Source: Haloarcula rubripromontorii
GTDB lineage: Archaea > Halobacteriota > Halobacteria > Halobacteriales > Haloarculaceae
Reading direction: 5' to 3'
DNA length: 64,000 nt
Assembly (NCBI RefSeq): GCF_001280425.1
Contig: NZ_LIUF01000002.1
Location: 372,001-436,000, forward strand
The notes under the pieces were generated by a model. The model ran no database searches and was not told the DNA's origin. It saw only the letters and a program-made list of their open reading frames with translations. Position 1 is the stretch's first letter. Each line of letters begins with the position of its first letter. The translations under genes and the position numbers were made by a program. Below are positions 1 to 8,226 of the stretch, piece by piece.

Positions 1-129
1 CAGGCGACGATGCTGGCCTGTGGTTGGTTCGCCGGCACGGCGAGCCGCGGCGCCTACGAAGCGCTGTTGCACTCCTCGGGGCTGGTACTCGTCGCATATG
101 TCGTCTTCGCGGGGGCTGGTCTGATTTGA
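1..129 (+). CDS. TadC/FlaJ-like type II secretion membrane protein, C-terminal end
   Basis: Only the last 42 codons are in the window, open from base 1 and closed by TGA at 127-129. The residues are hydrophobic (ALLHSSGLVLVAYVVFAGAGL), which looks like a terminal membrane helix. Its stop overlaps the TTG start of the pilin-like gene at 126. In haloarchaea, clusters of these small pilin-like proteins normally follow a TadA ATPase and a TadC/FlaJ-type membrane platform protein, so the family name is inferred from context and hydrophobicity rather than from a diagnostic motif. Confidence 0.6.
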   Translation, partial: QATMLACGWFAGTASRGAYEALLHSSGLVLVAYVVFAGAGLI

Positions 130-851
130 AACGCGATACCGACGCCCAGTCACACGTTGTCGGCGTGGTGTTGCTGCTGGGGCTGACCGTTGTCGCGCTC
201 GGTGGGTTGACGGCCGTCGTCGGGACTGTCGTCGATGGCCACACTGCAACCGCCAACGAGGCCCGCGTCGCTAACACGTTCGAGACGACGTTCCGACCAG
301 TGGAGCAGACAGGCCACCAGACGGCCCGTGTTCGGTTTACTGACGGGCGGCTGACCACAGTCGAACGAGAGCTCCGAGTCCGCAACGACTCTGGCGTCCA
401 GCGAACGGTCCCCATCGACGCAGTGATCTACGATTCCGGCGACGACCGTGTCCGTTTTCTCGCCGGGAGTGTCGTCCGCGGGACCGCGGGGAACGCGTGG
501 CTCGAAACGGACCCGCCGGTAACGGCGACACGGGACGACACAGCGGTCATCGTCGGCGCACCGATTGTCAACGCCAGCGGCGGCACAGTGTCTGGAACCG
601 GCGGTGTGTCCGCGAGCATCCGCCAAAACGTCAGCCACGAACGCGAACAACTCCCGGCTGACAACTACAGCGTGGCTATCGAGACGACGACGCCACGGCC
701 GTTCACCGACTATTTCCAGCGTGTCGGTGCAACCACGCGAGTCAGGGACATTGACGGTGATGGCGTCCAGAGCGTCGTGGCGACGTTTCCGGGCCGCCGG
801 ACGCTGTATCTTGTCCGCCACGATATGCGGACGGAGGTGGGCCATGGATAA
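126..851 (+). CDS. Type IV pilin-like protein (DUF7289-type)
   Basis: A 241-residue secreted or anchored protein. The start is taken as TTG at 126, overlapping the previous stop; this gives a short charged leader (MKRDTDAQ) followed directly by SHVVGVVLLLGLTVVALGG. That arrangement resembles the class III signal of archaeal type IV pilins: short basic leader, cleavage near Gln-Ser, and a hydrophobic helix that packs into the filament. The rest is beta-rich and hydrophilic with many Thr and Val, as expected of an exported head domain. It is first of five small overlapping genes and is likely a structural or minor pilin of a Tad-like apparatus. The DUF assignment is from memory of similar clusters. 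Confidence 0.75.
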   Translation: MKRDTDAQSHVVGVVLLLGLTVVALGGLTAVVGTVVDGHTATANEARVANTFETTFRPVEQTGHQTARVRFTDGRLTTVERELRVRNDSGVQRTVPIDAVIYDSGDDRVRFLAGSVVRGTAGNAWLETDPPVTATRDDTAVIVGAPIVNASGGTVSGTGGVSASIRQNVSHEREQLPADNYSVAIETTTPRPFTDYFQRVGATTRVRDIDGDGVQSVVATFPGRRTLYLVRHDMRTEVGHG

Positions 852-1290
852 CCGCGCGCTCAGCACGGTCGTCGAGAAACTACTGAGCATGGGGATTGTG
901 CTGCTGTACATCGGATTAGTGACGACCACACTGTACGGCGGCACTGTCCCGGCGTATCAATCCGCCGTCGGGGCGGAACTCGGCGACCGAACGCTCGCCG
1001 AAGCGACGGCCCGCGTCGAGCAGGCTATTCCGCCGGATGCTCGGGCCGTCTCGGCGACTGTTCGGGTATCGCTCCCGGAGACTATCGATGGGGCAGGATA
1101 CAGTATTCGGACCGATGGGGATGCTCTCGTCCTCGACCATCCTCACCCCGACATCGGTAGCCGAGCACAGCCGGTGTTGCCCGACAGAGTCGATACCTTC
1201 GAAGGTGAATGGCAGGCGGGCAGTCCGACTGTGGTCGTTGTCTCCGGAACACAGGGGAACGTGACAGTGACACTGGAGGCGGAGCGATGA
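844..1290 (+). CDS. Small pilin-like membrane-anchored protein (DUF7266-type)
   Basis: 148 residues starting at ATG 844, eight bases inside the end of the preceding gene. The N-terminus (RALSTVVEKLLSMGIVLLYIGLVT) has the same logic as archaeal pilins: a very short leader, then one hydrophobic helix, then a soluble domain. The C-terminal part is short and rich in Val and Thr, ending QGNVTVTLEAE. Its stop overlaps the next start in an ATGA, so the proteins are probably translationally coupled. Likely a minor pilin or assembly subunit; no enzymatic motif is visible. Confidence 0.72.
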   Translation: MDNRALSTVVEKLLSMGIVLLYIGLVTTTLYGGTVPAYQSAVGAELGDRTLAEATARVEQAIPPDARAVSATVRVSLPETIDGAGYSIRTDGDALVLDHPHPDIGSRAQPVLPDRVDTFEGEWQAGSPTVVVVSGTQGNVTVTLEAER

Positions 1291-1991
1291 CCGTGTCGAA
1301 CCATCGTTCTGACGACACCATGCGCGCCCAGACATCGCTCCCAGCGCTTGGTGTCGCGCTCGTGCTCCTGACCGTTGTCACTGGCATGGGCGTCGCAATG
1401 GCCGATACCGCGATTACCGGTGCGGATAGGACCCCCGACGAGCGACGGGTCGCTGCCGCGACTGCTGACCGGCTCGTCGCGGCGGATGGACCGCTGGCCG
1501 CCCGGAGCAATGTCCTCAATCAATCCCTGGTAGATAGTTTCGACCGTGCGGCGCTGGAGCGGAGCGCACCGCCGGCCAGTGAGTACGCGGTCAGCGTCGA
1601 GTTGGCTGACGAGGAAATCGCACGCAGTGGTACAGTTTACAGCGGGACACGAATCACCCGTCTCGTCGTGGTCGAGTCTCGGGAACCACGGACACTCTCA
1701 CCCGACCTGGCGACGACCGATGCGGTGACGCTCCCTCGCCGGAGCGCACAGGCCACAGTAACTGTCGACCCGCCGGCGGGCACGACCGTCTGGACGGTCC
1801 GCGCTAACGACCGGGTCGTCCTGCACAACCGGAGTGGGTTGAACGGCAGCTACGAGGTCTCGCTGGTGCCCTACGAGACGACGGAACTGCGCTTCCAGCG
1901 CGCCGGCCGCCTCGAACCCGGCAACGTGACTGTAGAGTACGACGCCCCGCGGTCGACGAAAGAAACCCTGGTGGTGACCGTCGATGCCTAG
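1287..1991 (+). CDS. Pilin-cluster secreted protein (DUF7263-type)
   Basis: 234 residues, start ATG 1287 in an ATGA overlap. A hydrophobic helix (PALGVALVLLTVVTGMGVAMADTAITGA) lies at about residues 19-46, then an extracellular domain with N-x-S/T sites suitable for archaeal N-glycosylation (NQS, NRS, NGS, NVT). The end has the pattern of a beta sandwich (TVTVDPPAGTTVWTVRANDR). Together with neighbours it forms a five-gene set known only from haloarchaea. The precise role in the pilus is unknown. Confidence 0.72.
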   Translation: MTVSNHRSDDTMRAQTSLPALGVALVLLTVVTGMGVAMADTAITGADRTPDERRVAAATADRLVAADGPLAARSNVLNQSLVDSFDRAALERSAPPASEYAVSVELADEEIARSGTVYSGTRITRLVVVESREPRTLSPDLATTDAVTLPRRSAQATVTVDPPAGTTVWTVRANDRVVLHNRSGLNGSYEVSLVPYETTELRFQRAGRLEPGNVTVEYDAPRSTKETLVVTVDA

Positions 1992-2388
1992 AGCCCAACT
2001 GCCGCTGTCGCTCGTGGAAGTTGCTCTCGGGACAGTGCTAATTCTCGGCGTCGCACTCGGGTTTGCTCTGGGGACGCCAGCGCCGGACCGACAGGGACCG
2101 CAACTTGATGCGTACGCCTCGGACACGGCGGCCCTCCTCGCTACCGACCCGCCGCGACATGGCGGTGCGACACGACTGCAGGAGATCGTGTCGAGTCCGA
2201 CGGCGTTCGACCGCGAACGGAGCGCGCTTTCGAACCGGGTCGCACGCATCCTGCCCGACAACGTTCTTTTCCGGGTCGAAACGCCGCACGGGACGGTCGG
2301 AACACCGACGCCACAGGGCGTCAGCACTGGGACTGCAACTGTGCCAACGGGACACGGAAGTGTTCGAATCATCGTGTGGTACGCATGA
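1984..2388 (+). CDS. Pilin-cluster small membrane protein (DUF7262-type)
   Basis: 134 residues, start ATG 1984 overlapping the previous gene by eight bases. One N-terminal hydrophobic helix (PLSLVEVALGTVLILGVALGFALG) carries a Glu at about residue 12. That recalls the conserved Glu-5 of type IV pilins and pseudopilins, which neutralises the neighbouring subunit's N-terminus. The soluble part is short. Best reading: minor pilin. The stop overlaps the next start in ATGA. Confidence 0.7.
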   Translation: MPRAQLPLSLVEVALGTVLILGVALGFALGTPAPDRQGPQLDAYASDTAALLATDPPRHGGATRLQEIVSSPTAFDRERSALSNRVARILPDNVLFRVETPHGTVGTPTPQGVSTGTATVPTGHGSVRIIVWYA

Positions 2389-2918
2389 CCCGGCGTGGAC
2401 AGCTCGTACTCGTTGCGGCCACGGTCATCGCTGTAGCGCTGGTCCCAATCGTGCTCGCCTCGCTCCAACTGGGCTATCACGACGACGTTCGTGCGACGGC
2501 CGACTACGATAACGACCCGTCTGCTGACGCGCTTCGAGTCCTTGAGCGAGCCGTGGCAACCGAGAGCGCGCCCCTCCCGAGCCAATACGCCTGGACCGCG
2601 AACGAGTCGGCGGTGACGGCCGTTCGAACTGGACTGGGACCTCGGCTTGACCGACTCCAGACATCCCGCATCGAGGCCGGTGTCCATTACAATATAACTT
2701 ACAACGGTACTGCCGCACGGCAGTGGAAAGACGAAAACTGTCCGTCGGGACCGGCCCGCCAGTTCGGGGACTGTGCCGCCGACCGCGGCGTCGTCGCGCA
2801 GGACCGCGTGGGTCGCACGCATGTTCTCGCCGTCAGCTTCGATGTGACGACAACAACCGAACGTGGCGAAACCACCGTCACCGTGGTTCTGGAAACCAGT
2901 GGTCGGTCCTCGCGGTGA
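2385..2918 (+). CDS. Pilin-cluster membrane-anchored protein (DUF7261-type)
   Basis: 177 residues. ATG 2385 is preferred over an in-frame GTG at 2376 because it forms an ATGA overlap with the previous stop, the pattern used throughout this operon. MTRRGQLVLVAATVIAVALV is a short basic leader plus hydrophobic helix. The exported domain has N-glycosylation-like sites (NES, NIT, NGT) and three Cys (two flanking a short loop CPSGPARQFGDC), so a disulfide is possible. Last gene of the cluster. Confidence 0.72.
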   Translation: MTRRGQLVLVAATVIAVALVPIVLASLQLGYHDDVRATADYDNDPSADALRVLERAVATESAPLPSQYAWTANESAVTAVRTGLGPRLDRLQTSRIEAGVHYNITYNGTAARQWKDENCPSGPARQFGDCAADRGVVAQDRVGRTHVLAVSFDVTTTTERGETTVTVVLETSGRSSR

Positions 2919-2977
2919 GACTGCAAATCAAACATCGTCTCTCGGCACGAGGCGGTAGACGGCCAGTGGCGTGTGCC

Positions 2978-3490
2978 TTACTCCGTCGCGCCCGGCGTTT
3001 CAGTTCGAACCTGCGACCGAATCCGTTCGAACGTCGCCTGCGAGAGGATGCCGGTGACGCTGTCCACTGAGAGGGTATTGATGAGACCAGCCGGCGGGCC
3101 AGTGACCAGCAGCGCGCCCGCCTGCGAAACGGAATCGGCCACAGTGAGACCGAAGTCTGCTGTCGCGCGCTCTTCGAAGGAATTGATAGCGTCTTCGGCG
3201 AGGTTCTCCTGTGCGGTGCGGTATTCCGCCTGTGCCTCGCTTCGTGTGAGATTCCCCGCCTGGAGTGCAGACTGAATCTCCTGCTGTCGTTCCTGCAACT
3301 GCGTCTGGTCCGGTTCGACCACGACAGTCACGGTCGCGGAGTCCGCGTCCGCACTCTGGCGTTGTGACCCTGTCTCCGTGGCCGTTCCGTCGCTGTCGCC
3401 ACCCTGAAGCGCGTTACAGCCGGCGAGTGACACTGTCGCGCTCGCTCCGGCGAGTTCCATGAATCGGCGGCGTGTGGACTCAAATTCCAT
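2978..3490 (-). CDS. Twin-arginine lipoprotein of unknown function
   Basis: 170 residues. The N-terminus has a Tat motif (TRRRFMELAG) and a lipobox-like LAGCNA, so it is predicted to be exported folded and lipid-anchored outside the cell. After an acidic Ser/Thr-rich linker comes a helical region (about 60-110) with QLQERQQEIQSALQ and EAQAEYRTAQENL, which may form a coiled coil or helical hairpin. No catalytic motif is evident. It converges on the pilin operon with a 59-base gap. Function unknown. Confidence 0.75.
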   Translation of the reverse strand: MEFESTRRRFMELAGASATVSLAGCNALQGGDSDGTATETGSQRQSADADSATVTVVVEPDQTQLQERQQEIQSALQAGNLTRSEAQAEYRTAQENLAEDAINSFEERATADFGLTVADSVSQAGALLVTGPPAGLINTLSVDSVTGILSQATFERIRSQVRTETPGATE

Positions 3491-3641
3491 TATCGACTAG
3501 CACGGGCCCCGCGGTGTAACCCTTCTGATAGCCGGAGACGGGTTCTCGGCTTTGGCAAACACGGCTCTGGTCCCGGGCGACGCAGCCCTGAGAGACGAAA
3601 GACAGTGGTGTCTGTGGCCCAATGCTGCATCAACAGCGCGC

Positions 3642-5246
3642 ATGGTGGGACAGGAGTCGGGCGACACGCTGGATGCCCCGCGGCGAGACGCGATTCCAAC
3701 GCTTGAGAGCGATGCATCCGGCACAGTCGTCTGGCATCGTGAGCACCTTCGGATTCGCGATCAGGCCGCGGTAGCGAGGGCTGCGGCGTCCGAGTACGTA
3801 CTCCCGCTGTTCGTGTTCGACCCGGCGTTCTACGGCGCGGACGGTCTCGCCTGTGACAGCCGCATCCGGTTCCTGCACGACTGTCTGGTCGACCTCGCAG
3901 ACCAGTATCACACCGCGACTGGTCGCGGACTTACCTACGCCCACGGGGACCCGGTGGACGTGCTGGGGCGGTTCCGCGAGGCTGGCTGGGACATCGTGAC
4001 GATGGCCGTTCCGACCGGACGCTACGGTCGGGACCGGGACCGCCGCGTACGAGAACAGTGTGATGTGACTTTCGTCGACGGCGACGGCTTGGTCCGTGAC
4101 CGAGCGGAGGCTCGCGACGGGTGGCAGGACGACGTGTCGGCGTGGTTCTCCGCTGACCAGTACGACTGGGACCCGAGCACGGTCACTTCACGGAGCTTCG
4201 ACAGCGGTATCGACATCGACGCGGTCGAAGAACACTACGCAGTCACACCGTCGAAATCCGACGTTCCCCGCGGCGGGACCGGCCCGGCGCGCGAGCGGCT
4301 GTCGGCGTTCGTCGAGCGCATCGACGACTACCCGGGTAACATCTCCGCGCCGACGGACGCCCGAGACGGGACCAGCGGGCTTTCGGCGTATCTCGCCTTT
4401 GGCTGTCTCTCCGTGCGGCAGGTCATCCAGTACATCGACGAACACGCGCCCGACGGCCGCGGGAAAGAGATGTTCGTTTCGCGGCTGTTCTGGAACAAAC
4501 ACTACGAGCAGAAGCTCGAAGACTGGCCCGGCTGGCTCGACACGGCGGTGAATCCGGTGTTGGAGGGGTTCAACGCGGAGCAGTACGATCCCGATCTGGT
4601 GGCCGCCTGGAAGCACGGCCAGACCGGGTTCCCGATGGTCGACGCCTCGATGCGGTGTCTCAAGCAGACGGGCTGGCTCAACTTCCGGATGCGGGCAATG
4701 TGTGCGTCGGTGTATTACCATCTGCTCCAGCAGCCCTGGCGGATCGGCGCGGACTGGTTCTACCACCACCTCATCGACGCGTCTGCGGCGATCAACTACA
4801 CTCAGTGGCAGTCCCAGTGCGGACTGGTCGGCAAGCCGGCCCTTCGGCTGTATAATCCCCGCAAGCAGGTCCGGGACCAGGACCCGGACGGCGAATTCAT
4901 CCGCCGGTGGGTGCCCGAACTCGACGCGCTTCCCGACGAGTACCTCGACCGACCCGAGGGGACGCCGGTCCACGTGCAGGCGTCCTGTGGCGTCGATATC
5001 GGCGAGGACTACCCGCACCCGGTCGTCGACTACGACGCGGCCCGACAGGCGTTTCGCAGGCGGTACGAGTCAGTACGTGCCGACGCTGCCGACGCCCTGA
5101 GCGATCCGACTGTCGCACGCCGCGCCTCCTTCTCCGGCGGCCGCGAGGCCGCTGCACGTATCGCCGCGGAACACGGGACGGATGCGTCGAACGGCACCGG
5201 AAACGACGGGACTCAGACAAGCCTCGACGCCTTCGGCGACGAATAG
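3642..5246 (+). CDS. phr: Cryptochrome/photolyase family protein
   Basis: 534 residues from ATG 3642; the frame is open back to a TTG at 3552, but homology-like sequence begins only at VVWHREHLRIRDQAAV, about residue 27. That segment is the N-terminal antenna-binding fold. The C-terminal FAD domain is clear: FVSRLFWNKHYEQKLEDWPG, GQTGFPMVDASMRCL, GWLNFRMRAMCAS and NYTQWQSQCG carry the residues that cradle the U-shaped FAD. The enzyme uses blue light to repair UV pyrimidine dimers, a strong need in brine surface waters; a cryptochrome role is possible. The acidic C-terminal tail is typical of haloarchaea. Confidence 0.88.
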   Translation: MVGQESGDTLDAPRRDAIPTLESDASGTVVWHREHLRIRDQAAVARAAASEYVLPLFVFDPAFYGADGLACDSRIRFLHDCLVDLADQYHTATGRGLTYAHGDPVDVLGRFREAGWDIVTMAVPTGRYGRDRDRRVREQCDVTFVDGDGLVRDRAEARDGWQDDVSAWFSADQYDWDPSTVTSRSFDSGIDIDAVEEHYAVTPSKSDVPRGGTGPARERLSAFVERIDDYPGNISAPTDARDGTSGLSAYLAFGCLSVRQVIQYIDEHAPDGRGKEMFVSRLFWNKHYEQKLEDWPGWLDTAVNPVLEGFNAEQYDPDLVAAWKHGQTGFPMVDASMRCLKQTGWLNFRMRAMCASVYYHLLQQPWRIGADWFYHHLIDASAAINYTQWQSQCGLVGKPALRLYNPRKQVRDQDPDGEFIRRWVPELDALPDEYLDRPEGTPVHVQASCGVDIGEDYPHPVVDYDAARQAFRRRYESVRADAADALSDPTVARRASFSGGREAAARIAAEHGTDASNGTGNDGTQTSLDAFGDE

Positions 5247-5315
5247 GCTTGCAGCATCGTCTAGTGTTGCCAAAGGCCAAAGAGGCTAAGATGGTCGCCC
5301 ACTCAGACATGGTCA

Positions 5316-6131
5316 ATGGCGGAAGGTCCGGACGACACCGTCTTCGAGGATTGCAAGTACCTTACCGGGTCACCACAGCGGTTCGCGGTGCTGGCCCAGC
5401 TCCGGGAGCGTCCCGCACGACCCACCGACCTGTGTGATTCAGTGGATGCGACTCGAACCACAATCCAGCGGATACTCGCGGGGTTTTCCGAGCGCCAGTG
5501 GGTCGTCAAACGGGACGGTGAGTACCGACTTACCGTGACAGGACAGCGGGTGTTCGACCGGTACAGGGCGCTCGTCAGCGAGGTCGAGCAAGCCCGGGCG
5601 GCCGGTCCGCTGGCCGCCCACCTCGGACCTGTCGCGGCGGACCTGCCTGTGGACCTGCTGGAGCCTGACTGTCTCACGACGAGTTCCGAGCAGAATCCGC
5701 TGGCCGCGGTCAATCGGTTCACAGACTGGATACACGAAGTCGAGGGTGACGTTCGGGCCATCTCACCTATCGTAACGTCAGTGTTCAACGACGCCGCAGT
5801 GGAACTCCTCGAAACAGGGACGCATATCGAGTTCATTATCGACCACAGCGTGCTCGAACGGTCCGCGTCCGATTTCTCGGACGCACTGGAGCGTGGCCTC
5901 GAACACGAGAACATCACCACGTACGTCCACGACACCGCGCTTGATATCGGCCTCGCGCTGGACCGGTCGCGAGTCTGTCTGGCGGCCTACGACGACCGGA
6001 ACAACGTCCGGGCGATAGCGGAATCCGACGTGACAGCGGTGTATCGCTGGGCCGAGACGGTGTTCGACCGATATATGGAGCGATCAGAACCGCTCGCAGC
6101 AGTCCTGCCTGTACAAGAAAACAATCCGTGA
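5316..6131 (+). CDS. Winged-helix transcriptional regulator, FilR1-type (DUF1724)
   Basis: 271 residues. Residues about 10-75 form a winged helix-turn-helix (LTGSPQRFAVLAQLRERPARPTDLCDSV then TTIQRILAGFSERQWV). The remainder matches the C-terminal domain of archaeal regulators related to methanogen FilR1, including the EFIIDHSVLER-like middle and a final ERSEPL. Members are usually DNA-binding regulators responding to an unknown cue. It stands alone between the photolyase and the dyad-rich region at 6251-6288, which it could bind. No target is shown by the sequence. Confidence 0.8.
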   Translation: MAEGPDDTVFEDCKYLTGSPQRFAVLAQLRERPARPTDLCDSVDATRTTIQRILAGFSERQWVVKRDGEYRLTVTGQRVFDRYRALVSEVEQARAAGPLAAHLGPVAADLPVDLLEPDCLTTSSEQNPLAAVNRFTDWIHEVEGDVRAISPIVTSVFNDAAVELLETGTHIEFIIDHSVLERSASDFSDALERGLEHENITTYVHDTALDIGLALDRSRVCLAAYDDRNNVRAIAESDVTAVYRWAETVFDRYMERSEPLAAVLPVQENNP

Positions 6132-6250
6132 CGGGCTGTATGAGGGCCGAAGGGAGCACTGGTCGGCGCTCCAGCACTCACTGGAGGGCGGGATAGCATA
6201 CCCCCGACACGTAGTTTGGTCAGCGGGTGTCTATACTTATTCGCTGTAAC

Positions 6251-6288
6251 TGTTTTGGGTACCAATACATGTTACAGGGTCTGTAACA
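6251..6288. promoter_or_regulatory. Two tandem inverted repeats, candidate operators
   Basis: Two dyads lie side by side between the FilR1-like gene and the small winged-helix gene. The first is TGTTTTGG-GTA-CCAATACA (6251-6269), with one mismatch in eight-base arms. The second is TGTTACA-GGGTC-TGTAACA (6270-6288), with perfect seven-base arms. An extra TGTAAC half-site lies at 6245-6250. They sit about 120 bases upstream of the ATG at 6410. Confidence 0.5.
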
Positions 6289-6379
6289 CCAAAGAAAGTT
6301 CATGCCGTCCGGGACCGTTTTGTGACAACGATAGCCGGTGTTTCTATATTTTCACGCAGAATGAAATAATAGCCGACAG

Positions 6380-6385
6380 TATAAG
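6380..6385 (+). promoter_or_regulatory. TATA box of small winged-helix gene
   Basis: TATAAG lies 25-30 bases before ATG 6410 in an AT-rich stretch, the spacing of a near-leaderless archaeal transcript. This supports ATG 6410 over the in-frame GTG at 6389. Confidence 0.5.
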
Positions 6386-6409
6386 TGTGTGGCAATCGTT
6401 GACAGAAGT

Positions 6410-6643
6410 ATGTCTCCGCCTGGACGGGAGATCCAGTACACTGAATCGGACGTTATCGAGGTGTTCAAACACCGAAACGATTACGCGGAGCCACTCACGG
6501 CATCAGAGGTAGCGGACAGACTCGGCTGTTCGCGCCGGACGGCACTGAACAAACTCCACGACCTCGAATCAGAGACGGATATCACGAGCAAGAAAGTCGG
6601 TGGACGGTCACGGGTGTGGTGGATCCCGGTCCGGGCAGACTGA
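6410..6643 (+). CDS. Small winged-helix DNA-binding protein
   Basis: 77 residues, consisting of little more than one winged helix: PLTASEVADRLGCSRRTALNKLHDL is the helix-turn-helix and SKKVGGRSRVWWIPV the beta wing. Start ATG 6410 follows a TATA box with near-leaderless spacing. Such mini-regulators are common in haloarchaea and usually act as dimers on short dyads; the tandem repeats upstream at 6251-6288 are candidate sites for autoregulation. No effector domain is present. Confidence 0.75.
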   Translation: MSPPGREIQYTESDVIEVFKHRNDYAEPLTASEVADRLGCSRRTALNKLHDLESETDITSKKVGGRSRVWWIPVRAD

Positions 6644-6846
6644 TATCGACTGGTGTAGATTGTGTCCGGATGGTGTCGGTCTCGGAGTCGACACGTACCG
6701 GTGCACCGCTACGAAGGAGCAGGACCGTCATGACGGTTCGATTTCGGAGTGACGCCGGGGCCGCGTCCCAACGTACACACTGCAGCCCTACCGAGTGTTG
6801 GGCAAGTCGTGTCGGCGCTGTCTCGAGCTTTATTTACGCGAGACTG

Positions 6847-7401
6847 TCAGAAATCCCATTGCTGGGCGCGCTCGCGGGCCTCTGAACGCGCCTGCTGCTT
6901 GATAGCCTCGATTTTCTCGGTATCGTCAAGGAACGCTTCGACGGCACTCTGTTCGGCGGTTCCGTCCTCGACTGTTGCCGCATCGTCGTCCGCTACCGAC
7001 AGTCGCTCGTCGGGGGCCGCCCGTCGGGTACTGTCGGCCAGCGCCGGGTCGCCGCCCAACCGTTCGGCGGGCATCCCGGGCGGGACTCGGAGGTCGGCCG
7101 CCTCGTGGGCCGATTCGAGGTCGGCAGCGTCGAGCGCGTATAACGAGACGTGGTACGGCCCGGGGATAGCGAGGTCAGCGAGCGCCGGCGGGCCACCGCG
7201 GTCTGTCCCGGTGTGGTAGACCAGCACGGGGACACCGTCGGTAAACGTGATGACGCCCCGCCCATTGCCGTCAAGCAAGAGCGTCTCTTGAGACTCAAAG
7301 ACGGCGTAGCCGGTCAGCTCGCGGTCGAGCACGTCAGCGAGCGTGTCCCGCGGGTCCGTGACGACGCGGGACTTGTCGAGTCGGCCGCGGGGGAGTTTCA
7401 T
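6847..7401 (-). CDS. Conserved protein of unknown function coupled to a MinD-like ATPase
   Basis: 184 residues, start ATG at 7401 overlapping the end of the MinD-like gene in an ATGA, so co-translated with it. The first 90 residues look like a compact beta domain (TGYAVFESQETLLLDGNGRGVITFTDGVPVLVYHTG), reminiscent of the PATAN/DUF4388 domains found with small GTPase or ATPase switches. A disordered acidic linker follows, then a charged C-terminal helix (DTEKIEAIKQQARSEARERA). I do not recognise the family; the fold comparison is impressionistic. Its tight coupling suggests it is the effector or cargo adaptor of the ATPase. Confidence 0.7.
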   Translation of the reverse strand: MKLPRGRLDKSRVVTDPRDTLADVLDRELTGYAVFESQETLLLDGNGRGVITFTDGVPVLVYHTGTDRGGPPALADLAIPGPYHVSLYALDAADLESAHEAADLRVPPGMPAERLGGDPALADSTRRAAPDERLSVADDDAATVEDGTAEQSAVEAFLDDTEKIEAIKQQARSEARERAQQWDF

Positions 7402-8165
7402 AGTGACTCAGGGATGACGGCGCTCTGGAACCGGTCGGCGGCGTCGGCGGCTGTCCCGTTCTGGACTGTGAGCGCCTCGGCGGCCGCCCGATAGGCCGTT
7501 GCGGCCTCGCATTCGGGAGCGTGTGCAAGGAGCGGCCGTCCAGCACGGCGTGCCTCGCGGGCTCGCTCGCTCTCAGGAACCGACGCGAGCGTCGGCCCGT
7601 CGAAGTACCGCTCAGTCTTCTCCGAAACCTGCTCGATAGACTCTGACGCACGAACTTTGTTGAACAGGAGCCCCGCTACGTCCGTGTCGTAGGTCGTCGC
7701 GTACTCCTGGACCTTTAGCCCGTCCGAGATGGCGGGGATCGTCGGCTGGAGGACGACCACGATACGGTCGGCCAGCACGATCGGAAGGACGGCGGTTCGG
7801 CTGTCGAGCGCCGGCGGCGAGTCCAGCAGGATGATGTCTGTGTCTTCTGCAAGTGTCGCAACCACGTCTCGGAGCCGGGCCGGGTCGGCGTCCCTGAAGC
7901 CGTCGAGGCTCGTGCCACAGGGAACGACCGTCAGCCCGAACCGGTCGTAGGTGGCTGCCTCGACCGGTGCGTCAGCAGCTAGTACGTCGTGCAGCGTCGT
8001 CTCGGCATCGGAGAGTCCGGCGTGAAAGAGGAGATTTGCCATTCCCGTGTCTGCGTCGACGACGGTCACGTCATAGCGGTCGGACAGCGCCATCCCGAGG
8101 GCGACGGTGCTCGTCGTCTTGCCAGTCCCGCCCTTCCCACTGGCGACCGCGAACACTTCGACCAT
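7398..8165 (-). CDS. MinD/ParA-family P-loop ATPase
   Basis: 255 residues. A deviant Walker A (SGKGGTGKTTS, residues 9-19) with the signature lysine identifies the MinD/ParA/Mrp class, which dimerises on ATP and positions cell components. Switch regions DADTGMANLLFHAGL and DIILLDSPPALDSRTA follow. There is no obvious C-terminal amphipathic membrane-targeting helix, so it may work with its overlapping partner gene rather than bind membrane itself. Transcription starts from its own promoter with a palindrome at 8196-8209, although cobQ lies just upstream on the same strand. Confidence 0.88.
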   Translation of the reverse strand: MVEVFAVASGKGGTGKTTSTVALGMALSDRYDVTVVDADTGMANLLFHAGLSDAETTLHDVLAADAPVEAATYDRFGLTVVPCGTSLDGFRDADPARLRDVVATLAEDTDIILLDSPPALDSRTAVLPIVLADRIVVVLQPTIPAISDGLKVQEYATTYDTDVAGLLFNKVRASESIEQVSEKTERYFDGPTLASVPESERAREARRAGRPLLAHAPECEAATAYRAAAEALTVQNGTAADAADRFQSAVIPESL

Positions 8166-8190
8166 TAGGGGAATATTGCGTGCTAGCTGT

Positions 8191-8209
8191 ATATAAATTT
8201 CCGGAAATT
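8191..8209 (-). promoter_or_regulatory. minD-like operon promoter: TATA box overlapping a perfect palindrome
   Basis: Read on the minus strand, TTTATATA (8198-8191) lies about 29 bases before the ATG at 8165, giving a leaderless transcript. Directly abutting its upstream side is the 14-base perfect palindrome AATTTCCGGAAATT (8196-8209), covering the BRE position. A bound protein would compete with or stabilise TFB/TBP. Confidence 0.6.
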
Positions 8210-8226
8210 AAGAGAGTATCAAACAC

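Noticed and set aside
3552..3641. Longer photolyase start at TTG 3552
   Set aside because: The added residues do not resemble a photolyase N-terminus; ATG 3642 places the family motif at a normal distance.
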